A stretch of DNA of 11,833 nt, taken from Firmicutes bacterium UBA5499. GTDB lineage: Bacteria; Bacillota; DTU084. The translations under genes were made by a program, and so were the position numbers. Below the pieces are notes generated by a model, which was given only the letters and a program-made list of their open reading frames with translations, was not told the DNA's origin and did no database searches. Position 1 is the first letter of the stretch; each line of letters starts with the position of its first letter. Location: NCBI GenBank assembly GCA_002426275.1, contig DIPB01000045.1:8040-19872 (forward strand), written 5' to 3'. This document shows, piece by piece, positions 1 through 8,972 of the stretch.

Positions 1-353
1 AGCGGCACATCCTGATGCGCGATCTGGTGCGCGCCGGGATCAGGGCGTTAAACCTGCCTTTGCTTGTGGATGACGCTCACGCTTCCGCCACTGTGACCTC
101 AATCCGCGGTCCGGAAGGACTGGATGTGGAGGCACTGCGGAAGCTTTTGAGTCAGAAATATAAAGTTGTCCTGGCGGGCGGTCAGGGCGATCTCAAAGGC
201 AAGATCTTCCGGATTGGGCATATGGGTTATGCAGAACCAGCGGATCTGCTTCAAGTGTTGAGCACCGTTGAGCTGGCCTTAGCGGAATTGGGCTGGCCGG
301 TGACCAAGGGTGCTGCGGTCCGCGCGGCTGAGGAGGTGCTGCTTGGTGCCTGA
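1..353 (+). CDS. Class V aminotransferase (serine/alanine-glyoxylate type), C-terminal part
   Basis: This is the last 116 codons of a gene that starts before the window; the reading frame begins at base 3 and ends with TGA at 351-353. The visible part is the C-terminal small domain of a fold-type I PLP enzyme. A GGQG-LKGKIFRIGHMGY stretch near the middle is typical of the serine-pyruvate/alanine-glyoxylate aminotransferase family; the PLP-binding lysine lies upstream and cannot be seen. Family members move an amino group between serine, alanine or phosphoserine-type donors and 2-oxo acids. The next gene, serA, overlaps it by 8 bases, so the two are probably translationally coupled. That suggests the aminotransferase acts on the SerA product, 3-phosphohydroxypyruvate, or interconverts serine and hydroxypyruvate. 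Family assignment is firm; the exact substrate is inference. Confidence 0.88.
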   Translation, partial: RHILMRDLVRAGIRALNLPLLVDDAHASATVTSIRGPEGLDVEALRKLLSQKYKVVLAGGQGDLKGKIFRIGHMGYAEPADLLQVLSTVELALAELGWPVTKGAAVRAAEEVLLGA

Positions 354-1932
354 GCGAGTCTTAGTGAGCGATCCCCTGAGCGAACAGGGGATCGCTGTGC
401 TTAAACAGGCGGGCTTGGACGTAGATGTGAACACAGGCTTGTCTGAAGAAGAGTTGATTGCCGTCATCGGTCAGTATGACGGCTTGGTTGTCCGCAGCCA
501 GACCCAGGTGACAGCCAAGGTGATTGCCGCAGGCAAGAAATTGAAGGCTGTGGGCCGGGCCGGCGTGGGCGTGGATAACGTAGATCTTGAGGCAGCCACA
601 GAGCACGGCGTGATCGTGCTCAACGCTCCCAGCGGGAACACGATTTCCACTGCCGAGCATACAATGGCCATGATGCTGAGTCTGGCCAGGAATATTCCTC
701 AGGCTCACCTGTCCATGCAGGAGGGCCGCTGGGATCGGAAAAAGTACACAGGCGTGGAGTTGAACGCCAAAGTTTTGGGGATTATCGGCCTGGGTCGGGT
801 TGGTTCGCAAGTCGCATCCCGGGCGCAAGCCTTTGGCATGCAGATTTTAGCGTACGATCCCTATCTGGCCGAGGAGCGGGCCGAGGAACTGGGCATCAAG
901 CTGGCCACAGTGGAAGAGATCCTGCAAAACGCGGATTTCATCACCGTGCACACGCCGCTTACCGCTCAGACCAAAGACCTCATCGGCAGCGCCGAGTTCG
1001 CCAAGATGAAAGCAGGCGTGCGGATTATCAACTGCGCCCGGGGTGGAATCATCAATTACGACGCTTTGGCTGAGGCCGTCCAAAGCGGCAAAGTGGCCGG
1101 AGCGGCCATCGACGTTTACCAGCAGGAACCTCCGCCAGAGGATCTGCCGCTGCGCGGGCTGCCAGGCGTGGTTCTCACGCCTCACCTGGGCGCTTCCACG
1201 GCGGAAGCGCAGATCAACGTGGCCATCGACGTGGCCAAAGAATTGGTCCGGGCTCTCGAGGGAAAAGCTTTCAAAAATGCCGTCAATATGACGCCGCTGC
1301 GGCCTGAGCTTCTGGCCCAGCTGGAGCCGTACCTGGATCTCAGCCAAAGGTTAGGTTCCATGGCGGCGCAGCTTTCAACAGGCGGCATCGCCAGCGTGGA
1401 GATCACCTACAGCGGCGAGCTGGCCGAGCTGGAAGTGGCGCCACTGACCACCGCGCTCTTGAAAGGCATCCTGAGCCTTCCCTTCGGCGACGAGGTGAAC
1501 ATGGTCAACGCGGGGTATCTGGCCAAAAAACGCGGGCTCAAGGTGAAGGAAAGCCGGGCAGCAGCGCCGGAAGATTACACTAATCTCATTTCCGTCACCG
1601 CTCACTCCACCCGGGGCAGCCATCAGCTGGCTGGATCGCTCTTCGGACGCAATGATGCCAGAATCGTGCAAGTGGATGGCTATCATGTGGACGTGATCCC
1701 CCAGGGGCATCTTTTGGCGATCGATCACCATGACCGGCCTGGGATCATCGGCCAGGTGGGGACGCTCTTGGGCGCAGAGGGAATTAACATCGCCACCATG
1801 CAGGTTGGCCGCAGGGAGATCGGCGGCGAAGCCGTGATGGTGTTGTCCATAGATAATCAGCTGACAGCGCAGACGCTGGCGAAGATCGGTGAAATTCAGG
1901 ATATCAGAAATGTCCGTTCAGTGAATGTCTAG
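346..1932 (+). CDS. serA: D-3-phosphoglycerate dehydrogenase
   Basis: SerA oxidises 3-phosphoglycerate to 3-phosphohydroxypyruvate with NAD+, the first step of serine synthesis in the cytosol. I start it at GTG 346 because AGGAGG at 331-336 is well spaced and the protein then begins MPERVLVSDPLSEQG, typical of the family; TTG 343 is a less likely alternative. The 528 residues match the long form: substrate domain, Rossmann domain with GLGRVG at 148-153 and acidic D171, catalytic R232, E261 and H280, then an intervening ASB-type domain and a C-terminal ACT domain (about 456-528, with DRPGIIGQVGTLL). ACT domains in this family often bind serine for feedback inhibition; whether this one does is not visible. 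The start overlaps the aminotransferase stop, and leuA follows after 20 bases. A perfect 12-bp inverted repeat lies in codons 8-17. Confidence 0.96.
   Translation: MPERVLVSDPLSEQGIAVLKQAGLDVDVNTGLSEEELIAVIGQYDGLVVRSQTQVTAKVIAAGKKLKAVGRAGVGVDNVDLEAATEHGVIVLNAPSGNTISTAEHTMAMMLSLARNIPQAHLSMQEGRWDRKKYTGVELNAKVLGIIGLGRVGSQVASRAQAFGMQILAYDPYLAEERAEELGIKLATVEEILQNADFITVHTPLTAQTKDLIGSAEFAKMKAGVRIINCARGGIINYDALAEAVQSGKVAGAAIDVYQQEPPPEDLPLRGLPGVVLTPHLGASTAEAQINVAIDVAKELVRALEGKAFKNAVNMTPLRPELLAQLEPYLDLSQRLGSMAAQLSTGGIASVEITYSGELAELEVAPLTTALLKGILSLPFGDEVNMVNAGYLAKKRGLKVKESRAAAPEDYTNLISVTAHSTRGSHQLAGSLFGRNDARIVQVDGYHVDVIPQGHLLAIDHHDRPGIIGQVGTLLGAEGINIATMQVGRREIGGEAVMVLSIDNQLTAQTLAKIGEIQDIRNVRSVNV
367..396 (+). 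repeat. Perfect inverted repeat (hairpin) in the start of serA
   Basis: AGCGATCCCCTG at 367-378 is the exact reverse complement of CAGGGGATCGCT at 385-396, with a 6-base loop AGCGAA. The stem is 12 bp without mismatch and lies about 20 bases into the serA coding sequence, where it encodes a normal SerA N-terminus. No T-tract follows, so it is not an intrinsic terminator. It could fold in mRNA near the ribosome landing zone or act as a protein-binding site; neither role is shown by sequence. Confidence 0.75.
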
Positions 1933-1952
1933 AAATTCGGAGGTGGCGACGT

Positions 1953-3461
1953 ATGAGGCGAATTAAAATTTTCGACACAACTTTGCGCGACGGTGAACAA
2001 ACGCCGGGCGTAAATCTCAATCATGCCGAAAAATTGCAGATTGCGCGCCAGTTGGCAATTATGGGGATTGACGTGATCGAAGCGGGTTTTCCCATTGCTT
2101 CTCCTGGCGACTTCGAATCTGTACGCGCGATTGCAGGAGAAGTTGAGGGCCCCACTATAGCGGGCCTGGCCAGGGCCTTGCCGCAAGATATTCAAAAGGC
2201 TGCGGAAGCGCTTCAGGGAGGCAAGAATGTGCGCATTCATACGTTTCTCGCCACCTCGCCCATTCATATGAAGTACAAAATCCGCAAAGGCCCCGACCAG
2301 ATTCTTAAAATGGCGGTGGAAGCGGTACGGCTGGCCAAAAGCCTCTGCCCGGAGGTGGAGTTTTCAGCCGAAGATGCCACCAGAAGCGAGTGGCCGTTCT
2401 TGGCCGAGGTGCTCTCCGCTGTGATCGAGGCTGGGGCTGATGTGGTAAACATCCCGGATACCGTGGGCTATACCTTCCCCGGGGAATACAGCAGGCTCAT
2501 CAGTTACCTCAAAGAACATGTCATAGGCATAGACAATGTGGAAATAAGCGTCCACTGCCATAATGACCTGGGGATGGCGGTGGCGAATTCTCTGGCTGCG
2601 GTTCAGGTGGGCGCAACTCAGATTGAAGGGGCAATCAACGGCTTAGGAGAGCGGGCCGGAAACGCCGCTATCGAAGAGATAGTGATGGCTTTGGCCACCA
2701 GATCCGATTTGTTTGAGGCGGAGTTCGGCGTCAAGACCGAACACATTTACCGCACCAGCCGGCTGGTGAGCACCCTCAGCGGCGTTGTGATTCAGCCCAA
2801 TAAGGCCATCGTAGGGGATAATGCTTTCGCCCACGAGGCGGGAATTCATCAGGACGGCGTGCTGAAAGAAGCTTCCACTTATGAAATCATGCGTCCGGAG
2901 TCTATCGGCCTGGCCCAAAGCAAGTTGGTCTTAGGCAAACACTCTGGCAGGCACGCAATCCGGGCGAAGCTGGAAGAACTGGGGTACCGGCTCAGCCCTG
3001 AAGAGATGGAAAAAGCTTACCAGCGCTTTATCGCCATGGCGGACAGGAAAAAAGAGGTTTCAGTGCGCGATTTGGAAGCGTTGGTTGAAGAGGGTCTCTC
3101 GGAGATACCCGAGACCTATAAACTCGACTATCTTCACGTCACCACAGGCGATAAGACCATTCCCACCGCCACCGTGCGCATTTCCCACGGCCAGCAGGTG
3201 ACGGAAGAGGCGGCCTGCGCCAACGCGGGACCTGTGGAGGCTGTGTTTAGAGCCATAGAGAGGGTAGTGGGACTGAACTTGAAGCTGGAAGAATACAACA
3301 TTAAAGCCGTCACCGGCGGCCAGGATGCTTTGGGCGAGGTGACGCTGAAGGTTCGAGGCAATATCAAGTCCTACTCAGGCCGCGGCGCCAGCACAGATAT
3401 CATCGAGGCCAGCGCCAGGGCCTATTTGCAGGCCATCAACAAATTAGTAGCAGCTAGTTAA
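1953..3461 (+). CDS. leuA: 2-isopropylmalate synthase
   Basis: LeuA condenses acetyl-CoA with 2-oxoisovalerate to give 2-isopropylmalate, the committed step to leucine. The 502-residue protein has a DRE-TIM metallolyase barrel: the [13 protein letters not shown] motif with R12 and D13, the metal-binding HCHND motif (H201, H203), and GLGERAGNA around 230-238. The C-terminal region from about 390 is the LeuA allosteric dimer domain, ending with a [11 protein letters not shown] stretch; this domain normally binds leucine for feedback inhibition. Length fits the long bacterial form (about 500-520). GGAGG at 1939-1943 supports ATG 1953. It sits 20 bases after serA and its stop TAA overlaps the ribosome binding site of leuC. 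A second DRE-TIM enzyme, the citramalate synthase at 6316, is in the same operon; the TPG and EAGFP motifs here match LeuA rather than CimA. Confidence 0.96.
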   Translation: MRRIKIFDTTLRDGEQTPGVNLNHAEKLQIARQLAIMGIDVIEAGFPIASPGDFESVRAIAGEVEGPTIAGLARALPQDIQKAAEALQGGKNVRIHTFLATSPIHMKYKIRKGPDQILKMAVEAVRLAKSLCPEVEFSAEDATRSEWPFLAEVLSAVIEAGADVVNIPDTVGYTFPGEYSRLISYLKEHVIGIDNVEISVHCHNDLGMAVANSLAAVQVGATQIEGAINGLGERAGNAAIEEIVMALATRSDLFEAEFGVKTEHIYRTSRLVSTLSGVVIQPNKAIVGDNAFAHEAGIHQDGVLKEASTYEIMRPESIGLAQSKLVLGKHSGRHAIRAKLEELGYRLSPEEMEKAYQRFIAMADRKKEVSVRDLEALVEEGLSEIPETYKLDYLHVTTGDKTIPTATVRISHGQQVTEEAACANAGPVEAVFRAIERVVGLNLKLEEYNIKAVTGGQDALGEVTLKVRGNIKSYSGRGASTDIIEASARAYLQAINKLVAAS

Positions 3462-3474
3462 GGAGTTGAGAGCA

Positions 3475-4731
3475 ATGGGAATGACCATCGCAGAAAAGAT
3501 TCTCGCTCAGCATGCCGGTTTGGACTCTGTGAAGCCGGGACAGCTCATTAATGCAAAGGTAGATATCGCCTTGGCCAATGACGTTACCGCGCCGGTTGCC
3601 ATCCGCGAGTTTGAAAAAATCGGCGCCGGCGTTTTCGATCCGGACCGGGTGGTCTTAGTGCCGGATCATTTCACGCCCAATAAAGATCTCAAAAGCGCCG
3701 AGCAAGCCAAAGTGGTGCGTGATTTCGCCCATAAGCACGGCATCGCCAATTATTTTGAAGTGGGCAGAATGGGCATTGAGCACTGTCTTCTGCCTGAGCA
3801 GGGCATCGTCACCAGCGGCGATTTGGTGATCGGCGCTGATTCTCATACCTGCACTTACGGCGCCCTGGGCGCTTTTGCCACAGGCATGGGCAGCACTGAT
3901 TTGGCTGCTGCCTGGGCCACAGGGCTCGCCTGGTTTAAGGTACCGTCGACCATCAAATTCGTCTATCACGGCAAATTGCCCGCTTGGGTCGGAGGCAAGG
4001 ACCTGATCCTCTACACCATCGGCCGGATCGGAGTGGACGGAGCCCTTTACCAGGTGATGGAGTTTACGGGCGAGGCAATTCGGAATCTTTCCATGGACGG
4101 CCGCTTCACCATGAGCAACATGGCCATCGAAGCCGGCGGCAAAGCCGGAATCGTGCCGCCGGACGAGATCACACGCCGCTATGTGGAAGGCAGAAGCAAG
4201 CGGCAGCCGCAGTATTTGGAAAGCGATTCAGACGCGGCCTATGCCAAAGTATACGAATTCGATGTGAGCAAGCTGGAACCGCAGGTTGCTTTCCCGCATC
4301 TGCCGGAAAACACCAAACCCATCAGCCAGGTGGGAGACGTTTCCATCGATCAGGTGGTCATCGGCTCCTGCACAAACGGCCGGATTGAGGACCTGCGCCT
4401 GGCAGCGCAGATTCTCAAGGGCAAAAAAGTGAATCCCAAAGTTCGGACCATCGTTTTCCCCGGCACCCAGCAGATTTACCTTCAGGCCATAGCGGAAGGC
4501 TTGGTACAGACTTTCGTGGAGGCGGGCGCCGCCGTGAGCACTCCAACCTGCGGCCCGTGTCTGGGCGGCCATATGGGGATTTTAGCTGCCGGCGAGCGGG
4601 CAGTCGCCACAACGAACCGGAACTTTGTGGGCAGGATGGGGCATCCTGAAAGCGAAGTTTATCTAGCGAACCCTGCGGTGGCAGCGGCCTCTGCGATTAC
4701 AGGCCGCATTGCGGGGCCAGACCAACTATAG
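3475..4731 (+). CDS. leuC: 3-isopropylmalate dehydratase, large subunit
   Basis: LeuC with LeuD forms isopropylmalate isomerase, which converts 2-isopropylmalate to 3-isopropylmalate through a dehydrated intermediate. The protein (418 residues from ATG 3475) is an aconitase-superfamily large subunit of the shorter type found in many anaerobes and archaea, not the roughly 465-residue enterobacterial type. Three [4Fe-4S] ligands are visible: C299 in GSCTNGR, and C359 and C362 in [12 protein letters not shown] chose ATG 3475 because AAGGAG at 3460-3465 lies 9 bases upstream and the protein begins [10 protein letters not shown], typical of the family; an in-frame TTG at 3466 is too close to that site. 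LeuC/LeuD of this type can also act on citramalate, so the same complex probably serves the isoleucine branch started by the cimA gene downstream. LeuD starts 14 bases after the stop. Confidence 0.96.
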   Translation: MGMTIAEKILAQHAGLDSVKPGQLINAKVDIALANDVTAPVAIREFEKIGAGVFDPDRVVLVPDHFTPNKDLKSAEQAKVVRDFAHKHGIANYFEVGRMGIEHCLLPEQGIVTSGDLVIGADSHTCTYGALGAFATGMGSTDLAAAWATGLAWFKVPSTIKFVYHGKLPAWVGGKDLILYTIGRIGVDGALYQVMEFTGEAIRNLSMDGRFTMSNMAIEAGGKAGIVPPDEITRRYVEGRSKRQPQYLESDSDAAYAKVYEFDVSKLEPQVAFPHLPENTKPISQVGDVSIDQVVIGSCTNGRIEDLRLAAQILKGKKVNPKVRTIVFPGTQQIYLQAIAEGLVQTFVEAGAAVSTPTCGPCLGGHMGILAAGERAVATTNRNFVGRMGHPESEVYLANPAVAAASAITGRIAGPDQL

Positions 4732-4745
4732 GGGGAGATAGAAAA

Positions 4746-5237
4746 GTGTTAGTAGGTAAAGCCTGGAAGTTTGGCCAGGATGTGAACACAGATGAGATCA
4801 TTCCCGCCCGCTATCTTAACACAGCGGATCCGGCTGAGCTTGCCGCTCATTGCATGGAGGATGCTGATCCGAATTTTGTGAAGGTAGTGCGAAAAGGAGA
4901 TCTGATTGCGGCAGGCAAAAACTTTGGCTGCGGCAGCTCCCGGGAGCACGCGCCCATCGCCATTAAGGCGGCCGGCGTCTCCTGCGTGATTGCGCCCTCT
5001 TTTGCCCGCATTTTTTTTCGCAATGCCATCAATATCGGCTTGCCCATTCTGGAGTGCCCGGAAGCCGAGGAGATCCAAACCGGCGATGAGCTGGAAGTGG
5101 AATTGGATTCGGGAATTATTCGCAACAAGACGCAGCGGAAAGAATACCGCGCGGCAGCTTTTCCGCCGTTCATGCAGCGGCTGATTGCCAGCGGCGGTTT
5201 GATTAATTACGTGAAGGAAGTGGCGAAGCGTGGCTGA
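4746..5237 (+). CDS. leuD: 3-isopropylmalate dehydratase, small subunit
   Basis: This is the small (swivel-domain) subunit of isopropylmalate isomerase, partner of the LeuC encoded just before it. The 163-residue length is usual for the stand-alone small subunit of the short-type isomerase. Visible signatures are [12 protein letters not shown] at 12-23 and the substrate-binding loop [12 protein letters not shown] at 59-70. The start is GTG 4746, with a G-rich ribosome binding site GGGGGAG at 4731-4737 that overlaps the leuC stop. The last 8 bases overlap the start of leuB, which again uses GTG, so translation of the two is probably coupled. Specificity between isopropylmalate, citramalate and homoaconitate cannot be read from sequence alone, but the neighbours point to isopropylmalate and citramalate. 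Confidence 0.95.
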   Translation: MLVGKAWKFGQDVNTDEIIPARYLNTADPAELAAHCMEDADPNFVKVVRKGDLIAAGKNFGCGSSREHAPIAIKAAGVSCVIAPSFARIFFRNAINIGLPILECPEAEEIQTGDELEVELDSGIIRNKTQRKEYRAAAFPPFMQRLIASGGLINYVKEVAKRG

Positions 5238-6303
5238 ATTTGAAATTGCCCTCTTGCCTGGAGATGGAATTGGGCCTGAAATCGTCCGGCAGGCCAAGCT
5301 GGTCTTGGAAGCTGTCGGCTCAAAGTGGGGTCACAGTTTCCGCTTCAGCACGTATCTTGTAGGCGGCGCCGCCATCGACGAGCTTGGCAAGCCAATCACA
5401 GACGAGACTTTGGCAGCTTGCCAGGGAGCGGACGCGGTGCTGCTGGGTGCTGTGGGCGGTCCCAAGTGGGATCGGATAGATCCAGCCATCCGTCCTGAAA
5501 AAGCTCTCTTTGGGCTGCGGAAAGGTTTGGGCTTATTTGCCAACCTGAGGCCTGTGAAAGTCTTTTCAGCTTTAGCGCCTGCCTCCTCATTGAAACCTGA
5601 CGTGATCGCCGGCGTGGATATCATGCTGGTGCGGGAACTCACAGGCGGTCTGTACTTTGGTGAGCCCAGGCTGCGCCGCAAGACGCAAACGGGCCAGGAA
5701 GCCGTCGATACCCTCAGCTATACCTCCGAGGAGATCCTGCGCCTGGTGAGGCGCGGCTTTGAACTTGCCAGGGGAAGGAAAAAGAAAGTCACCTCTGTGG
5801 ATAAAGCCAATGTGCTGGCAACCAGCCAGCTGTGGCGCGAGATTACCGAAAAAGTTGCCGCTGAGTTCCCGGACGTTGCACTTGAGCATCTTTTGGTGGA
5901 CAACTGCGCGATGCAGCTTGTGCGCAGGCCTTCTCAGTTCGACGTTGTGGTGACAGAGAACCTGTTCGGAGACATTTTAAGCGACGAGGCCGCCATGCTC
6001 ACAGGTTCCATCGGCATGCTGCCATCGGCCAGCCTAGGTGCGGGCAAGGCGGCAATGTATGAGCCCATTCACGGCTCGGCGCCGGATATCGCAGGCCAGG
6101 ATAAAGCGAATCCATTGGCAACTATTTTATCTGCCGCCATGATGCTGCGGATTTCCTTTGCTCTTGAAGAGGAAGCGTCCGCAATTGAGCAGGCTGTGGA
6201 AAAGGTTTTGGCCGCCGGTTATCGTACGGCGGATCTTTACGGTGAGAACTGCCAAATCGTAGGCACCACGAAAATGGGCCAGCTGGTGCTGGAAGCTTTA
6301 TAG
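5230..6303 (+). CDS. leuB: 3-isopropylmalate dehydrogenase
   Basis: LeuB oxidatively decarboxylates 3-isopropylmalate to 2-oxoisocaproate with NAD+; the same enzyme type handles the 3-methylmalate formed in the citramalate route, giving 2-oxobutyrate. The 357 residues match the family. Visible features are [11 protein letters not shown] at 8-18, the substrate-binding arginines around 97-107 and R135, catalytic Y142 (in [10 protein letters not shown]) and K192, metal-binding D224, D248 and D252 ([19 protein letters not shown]), and the NAD-binding loop [15 protein letters not shown] at 281-295. The start is GTG 5230, inside the end of leuD, with an AAGGAAG ribosome binding site at 5214-5220. 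CimA begins 12 bases after its stop, so leuB sits physically between the two branches it is thought to serve. Confidence 0.96.
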   Translation: MAEFEIALLPGDGIGPEIVRQAKLVLEAVGSKWGHSFRFSTYLVGGAAIDELGKPITDETLAACQGADAVLLGAVGGPKWDRIDPAIRPEKALFGLRKGLGLFANLRPVKVFSALAPASSLKPDVIAGVDIMLVRELTGGLYFGEPRLRRKTQTGQEAVDTLSYTSEEILRLVRRGFELARGRKKKVTSVDKANVLATSQLWREITEKVAAEFPDVALEHLLVDNCAMQLVRRPSQFDVVVTENLFGDILSDEAAMLTGSIGMLPSASLGAGKAAMYEPIHGSAPDIAGQDKANPLATILSAAMMLRISFALEEEASAIEQAVEKVLAAGYRTADLYGENCQIVGTTKMGQLVLEAL

Positions 6304-6315
6304 GGGAGGATTTGT

Positions 6316-7899
6316 ATGGCTGATCTCCTTCTGTATGATACCACCCTCCGGGACGGCACCCAAGGAGAGGGAGTATCTTTAACAGTCGAGGACAAATTGA
6401 TGGTGCTCAAAAGATTGGATAAGCTGGGCATTCAATATGCAGAAGGCGGCTGGCCTGGTTCAAATCCTAAGGACATCGAGTTTTTTCAACGGGCGGCGGA
6501 TCTAAAGCTGAACCAGCTGCGTCTGGCCGCTTTTGGCAGCACTAGGCGCGCCAAAGTGGCTGTGGAAGACGATCCGAATCTGGACGCGATTCTGAAAAGC
6601 GGTGTCAAGACAGCAACCATTTTCGGCAAAACCTGGGATCTGCACGTGAGAGAAGCGCTGCGCACGACTCTGGAAGAAAACTTGCGCATGATCGCAGAGA
6701 GCGTTGCCTATCTCAAGAGCCACGGCCTGGAAGTGCTCTATGACGCGGAGCATTTTTTCGACGGGTACAATGCCAATTCCCAGTACGCGCTCCAGACGGT
6801 GCGGGAGGCCGCGGCCGCAGGCGCGGACTGCATTTGTCTGTGCGATACCTGCGGCGGCACTATGCCGTGGCTGGTGGAAGAGCTGGTTGCTAAACTGCAT
6901 GCCGAACTGAAGACGCCCTTAGGCATTCACACTCACAATGACAGCGGCCTGGCTGTGGCCAACAGCTTAATGGCTGTACGCGCCGGAGCCACGCAGATTC
7001 AAGGAACCATCAACGGCTATGGCGAGCGCAATGGCAATGCGGATCTGTGCGTGATCATCCCCAATTTGACGCTGAAGCTGGGACGAGAAGTTATTTCCGC
7101 TGAACAGCTGGCCACCCTGACCCAAGTTTCCCGCTATGTGCAGGAGCTGGCCAATCAGAGCCCGGATCCCAGGCAGCCTTACGTGGGCGCCAGCGCTTTT
7201 GCCCATAAAGGCGGAATTCACGTCAGCGCGATTTTGAAGCACCCGCAAACTTACGAGCACATTGCGCCGGAACTTGTGGGTAACCGAAGACGAGTGCTGG
7301 TCTCAGAGCTGGCGGGGATCAGCAACATCATCTACAAAGCCCGAGAGTTTAATCTCCAGCTGGAGCGCAGCAGTCCAGTTACCGGGAGGATCGTCTCCCA
7401 GATCAAAGAGCTGGAGCACAAAGGTTATCAGTTTGAAGGCGCGGACGGAAGTTTTGAGCTGCTTGTGCGCAAAGAGCTGTCCCAAATTCCGCCGCTGTTT
7501 GTGTTGGAAGGCTTCCGTCTGGTCACGGAGAAAAAAGAGGATAACGGCCCGGCTATCTCTGAGGCCACAATCAAACTGCGAGTGGGGGACAGCAGAGTGC
7601 ATACAGCCTCCGAGGGCGACGGGCCTGTGAACGCCTTGGATAATGCTCTCCGCAAAGCGTTGGAAACTTTCTATCCGCAGCTTAAGTCCATTAAGCTTTC
7701 AGATTACAAAGTGAGGGTGCTGGACGAGAAAAGCGGTACGGCGGCCAAAGTGCGCGTGTTGATTCAGACCAAAGATGAGAAGCGCTCCTGGGGCACAGTG
7801 GGCGTGTCCACGGACATTATTGAAGCGTCCTGGCGAGCGCTGGTGGATAGCTTGGAATACGGGATCCTCTTTGCGGCCGACGAGCCGCAGCAAGGATGA
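6316..7899 (+). CDS. cimA: (R)-citramalate synthase
   Basis: CimA condenses acetyl-CoA with pyruvate to (R)-citramalate, the first step of a threonine-independent route to 2-oxobutyrate and isoleucine. The 527-residue protein has the DRE-TIM barrel (YDTTLRDGTQGEG with R12 and D13; IHTHNDS with H205 and H207; GYGERNGNAD near 225-233). The EGGWPGSNPKD motif at 43-53, in place of the EAGFP seen in LeuA, and the GTQGEG variant mark the citramalate synthase subfamily rather than LeuA or homocitrate synthase. A C-terminal LeuA-type dimer domain (about 400-520) contains [12 protein letters not shown] and is the likely site of isoleucine feedback control. GGGGAGGA at 6303-6310 supports ATG 6316. It is the last gene of the operon and is followed at once by a terminator. 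Assignment is strong; the kinetic preference for pyruvate is inferred from the subfamily. Confidence 0.93.
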   Translation: MADLLLYDTTLRDGTQGEGVSLTVEDKLMVLKRLDKLGIQYAEGGWPGSNPKDIEFFQRAADLKLNQLRLAAFGSTRRAKVAVEDDPNLDAILKSGVKTATIFGKTWDLHVREALRTTLEENLRMIAESVAYLKSHGLEVLYDAEHFFDGYNANSQYALQTVREAAAAGADCICLCDTCGGTMPWLVEELVAKLHAELKTPLGIHTHNDSGLAVANSLMAVRAGATQIQGTINGYGERNGNADLCVIIPNLTLKLGREVISAEQLATLTQVSRYVQELANQSPDPRQPYVGASAFAHKGGIHVSAILKHPQTYEHIAPELVGNRRRVLVSELAGISNIIYKAREFNLQLERSSPVTGRIVSQIKELEHKGYQFEGADGSFELLVRKELSQIPPLFVLEGFRLVTEKKEDNGPAISEATIKLRVGDSRVHTASEGDGPVNALDNALRKALETFYPQLKSIKLSDYKVRVLDEKSGTAAKVRVLIQTKDEKRSWGTVGVSTDIIEASWRALVDSLEYGILFAADEPQQG

Positions 7900-7904
7900 C
7901 TTAC

Positions 7905-7936
7905 AACCTCTGTTGGAAAAACAGAGGTTTTTTTTT
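7905..7936 (+). terminator. Rho-independent terminator of the serA-leu-cimA operon
   Basis: AACCTCTGTT at 7905-7914 pairs perfectly with AACAGAGGTT at 7920-7929, with loop GGAAA, and runs into an unbroken T-tract (7928-7936). It begins 6 bases after the cimA stop, so it closes the biosynthetic operon and separates it from the lacI-type unit downstream. Confidence 0.95.
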
Positions 7937-7970
7937 GCCTAGTGCAGGATTTTTAGTGAGTGTGAAGAAA

Positions 7971-7976
7971 TATAAA
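7971..7976 (+). promoter_or_regulatory. Possible -10 element for the regulator gene
   Basis: TATAAA lies between the operon terminator and the regulator gene, directly before the operator-like palindrome. No good -35 hexamer is visible at 16-18 bases upstream, so this is a tentative call. If correct, transcription would start within or next to the palindrome, which fits repression by a LacI-type protein. Confidence 0.35.
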
Positions 7977-7980
7977 AGTG

Positions 7981-7997
7981 AGTAAGCGCTTGCGCAA
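7981..7997 (+). promoter_or_regulatory. LacI-family operator-like palindrome
   Basis: AGTAAGCGCTTGCG (7981-7994) contains the perfect palindrome AAGCGCTT centred on CG, the core expected for LacI/CcpA-type proteins (AAnCGnTT). It agrees with the cre-like pattern TGTAAGCGCTTGCA at all positions except the first and last. A second palindrome, TTGCGCAA (7990-7997), overlaps it. It lies just before the ribosome binding site of a LacI-family gene, so autoregulation is the likely role; control by CcpA is an alternative. Confidence 0.7.
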
Positions 7998-8012
7998 AAG
8001 AGGTGAAAGCAT

Positions 8013-8966
8013 ATGCAGGTATTGCTGAAGGACTTGGCGCGAGCTGCCGGCGTCTCTGAGGCCACAGCCTCCAGAGCTCTCTCCGGCAGCGGTAGGATCT
8101 CAAGCGAGACTAGGAAGCGAGTGCGTTCTTTGGCAGAAAAAATGGGGTATCATGTCAACACACTGGCCAGAGGGCTGGCAAGCGGCAAGACAAATTTTAT
8201 TGGAGTGTGCGGTGCGGGGGTGTTGCAGCCTTTTATGCACAGACTGCTATCGCAATTAGCCAGTTATGCGGACCGTAAAGGGCAGAAGCTTATTTTTGCG
8301 CCTTGGCCTTTGGAAGAAGGGCTCCAGGTGCTTTTGTCCCTCGGAATTGACGGTTTGCTCATTTGCTGGGAGACGCTTTCAGCAGATCTGGCGGCGGAGC
8401 TCAGGGAAAGGCAATTGCCTACGGTAGTCTTGGGAGCTCACAGCAAATACTGCAGTAGTTTCAATGTAGACCGCATAGGAGGCGTGAAAGCAGGGATTTC
8501 AAAGCTCATCTCTTTAGGCCACAGACGGATCGCGTTCGTAGGTGAGAACGCAGCCAGCGACAAATGGCAGGGCTTTGTGGAAGCTCACCGCGAGGCGGGA
8601 TTGGAAGTCTCAGAAGCAGTCATGGTTCCCTGCCAGGGGAGCACCTTGGGCGGTTACAGGGCTAAGGATCTGTTCTTGGCAGCTGAATGTTCCGCTGCCT
8701 TTGCCACAAGCGATGAGATCGCATTGGGACTTTTAAAGTCTCTAGAAGAAGATGGCCGTCGGATTCCAGCTGATTATTCGATCCTAGGTTATGACGGGAT
8801 TTATCTTGATCAGCTGGGCAGGCCTCGTTTAGCTACGCTTGCTCAACCTTCTTCTGCCTTGGCCAGTAAAGCCATAGAGCAGCTTTTTGCTGCGCCTTCG
8901 CAAGTAGTGCATCAGAGCATCTTGCCTGAGTTCATTGCAGGCGATTCAATTGGAATGAGGGGATGA
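8013..8966 (+). CDS. LacI-family transcriptional regulator
   Basis: This is a 317-residue DNA-binding regulator, slightly shorter than the usual 330-340. The N-terminus has the LacI helix-turn-helix (LLKDLARAAGVSEATASRALSG, about residues 4-25) and the hinge region NTLARGLASGKT near 49-60 that inserts in the minor groove at a central CG. The rest is a periplasmic-binding-protein-like sensor domain, with IDGLLICWE, a LGHRRIAFVG stretch and a C-terminal DYSILGYDG segment typical of the family. AGAGGTG at 7999-8005 supports ATG 8013. Its effector is not predictable in detail. An operator-like palindrome lies directly upstream, and the oxidoreductase gene begins 6 bases after its stop, so it probably represses itself and that gene in response to a sugar or sugar derivative. 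Confidence 0.92.
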   Translation: MQVLLKDLARAAGVSEATASRALSGSGRISSETRKRVRSLAEKMGYHVNTLARGLASGKTNFIGVCGAGVLQPFMHRLLSQLASYADRKGQKLIFAPWPLEEGLQVLLSLGIDGLLICWETLSADLAAELRERQLPTVVLGAHSKYCSSFNVDRIGGVKAGISKLISLGHRRIAFVGENAASDKWQGFVEAHREAGLEVSEAVMVPCQGSTLGGYRAKDLFLAAECSAAFATSDEIALGLLKSLEEDGRRIPADYSILGYDGIYLDQLGRPRLATLAQPSSALASKAIEQLFAAPSQVVHQSILPEFIAGDSIGMRG

Positions 8967-8972
8967 AGTTCA

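Noticed and set aside
361..828. Long minus-strand ORF inside serA (155 codons), and similar antisense ORFs in leu genes
   Set aside because: They lie opposite clearly conserved genes, have no ribosome binding sites and show no motifs; GC-rich coding DNA commonly gives such antisense frames.
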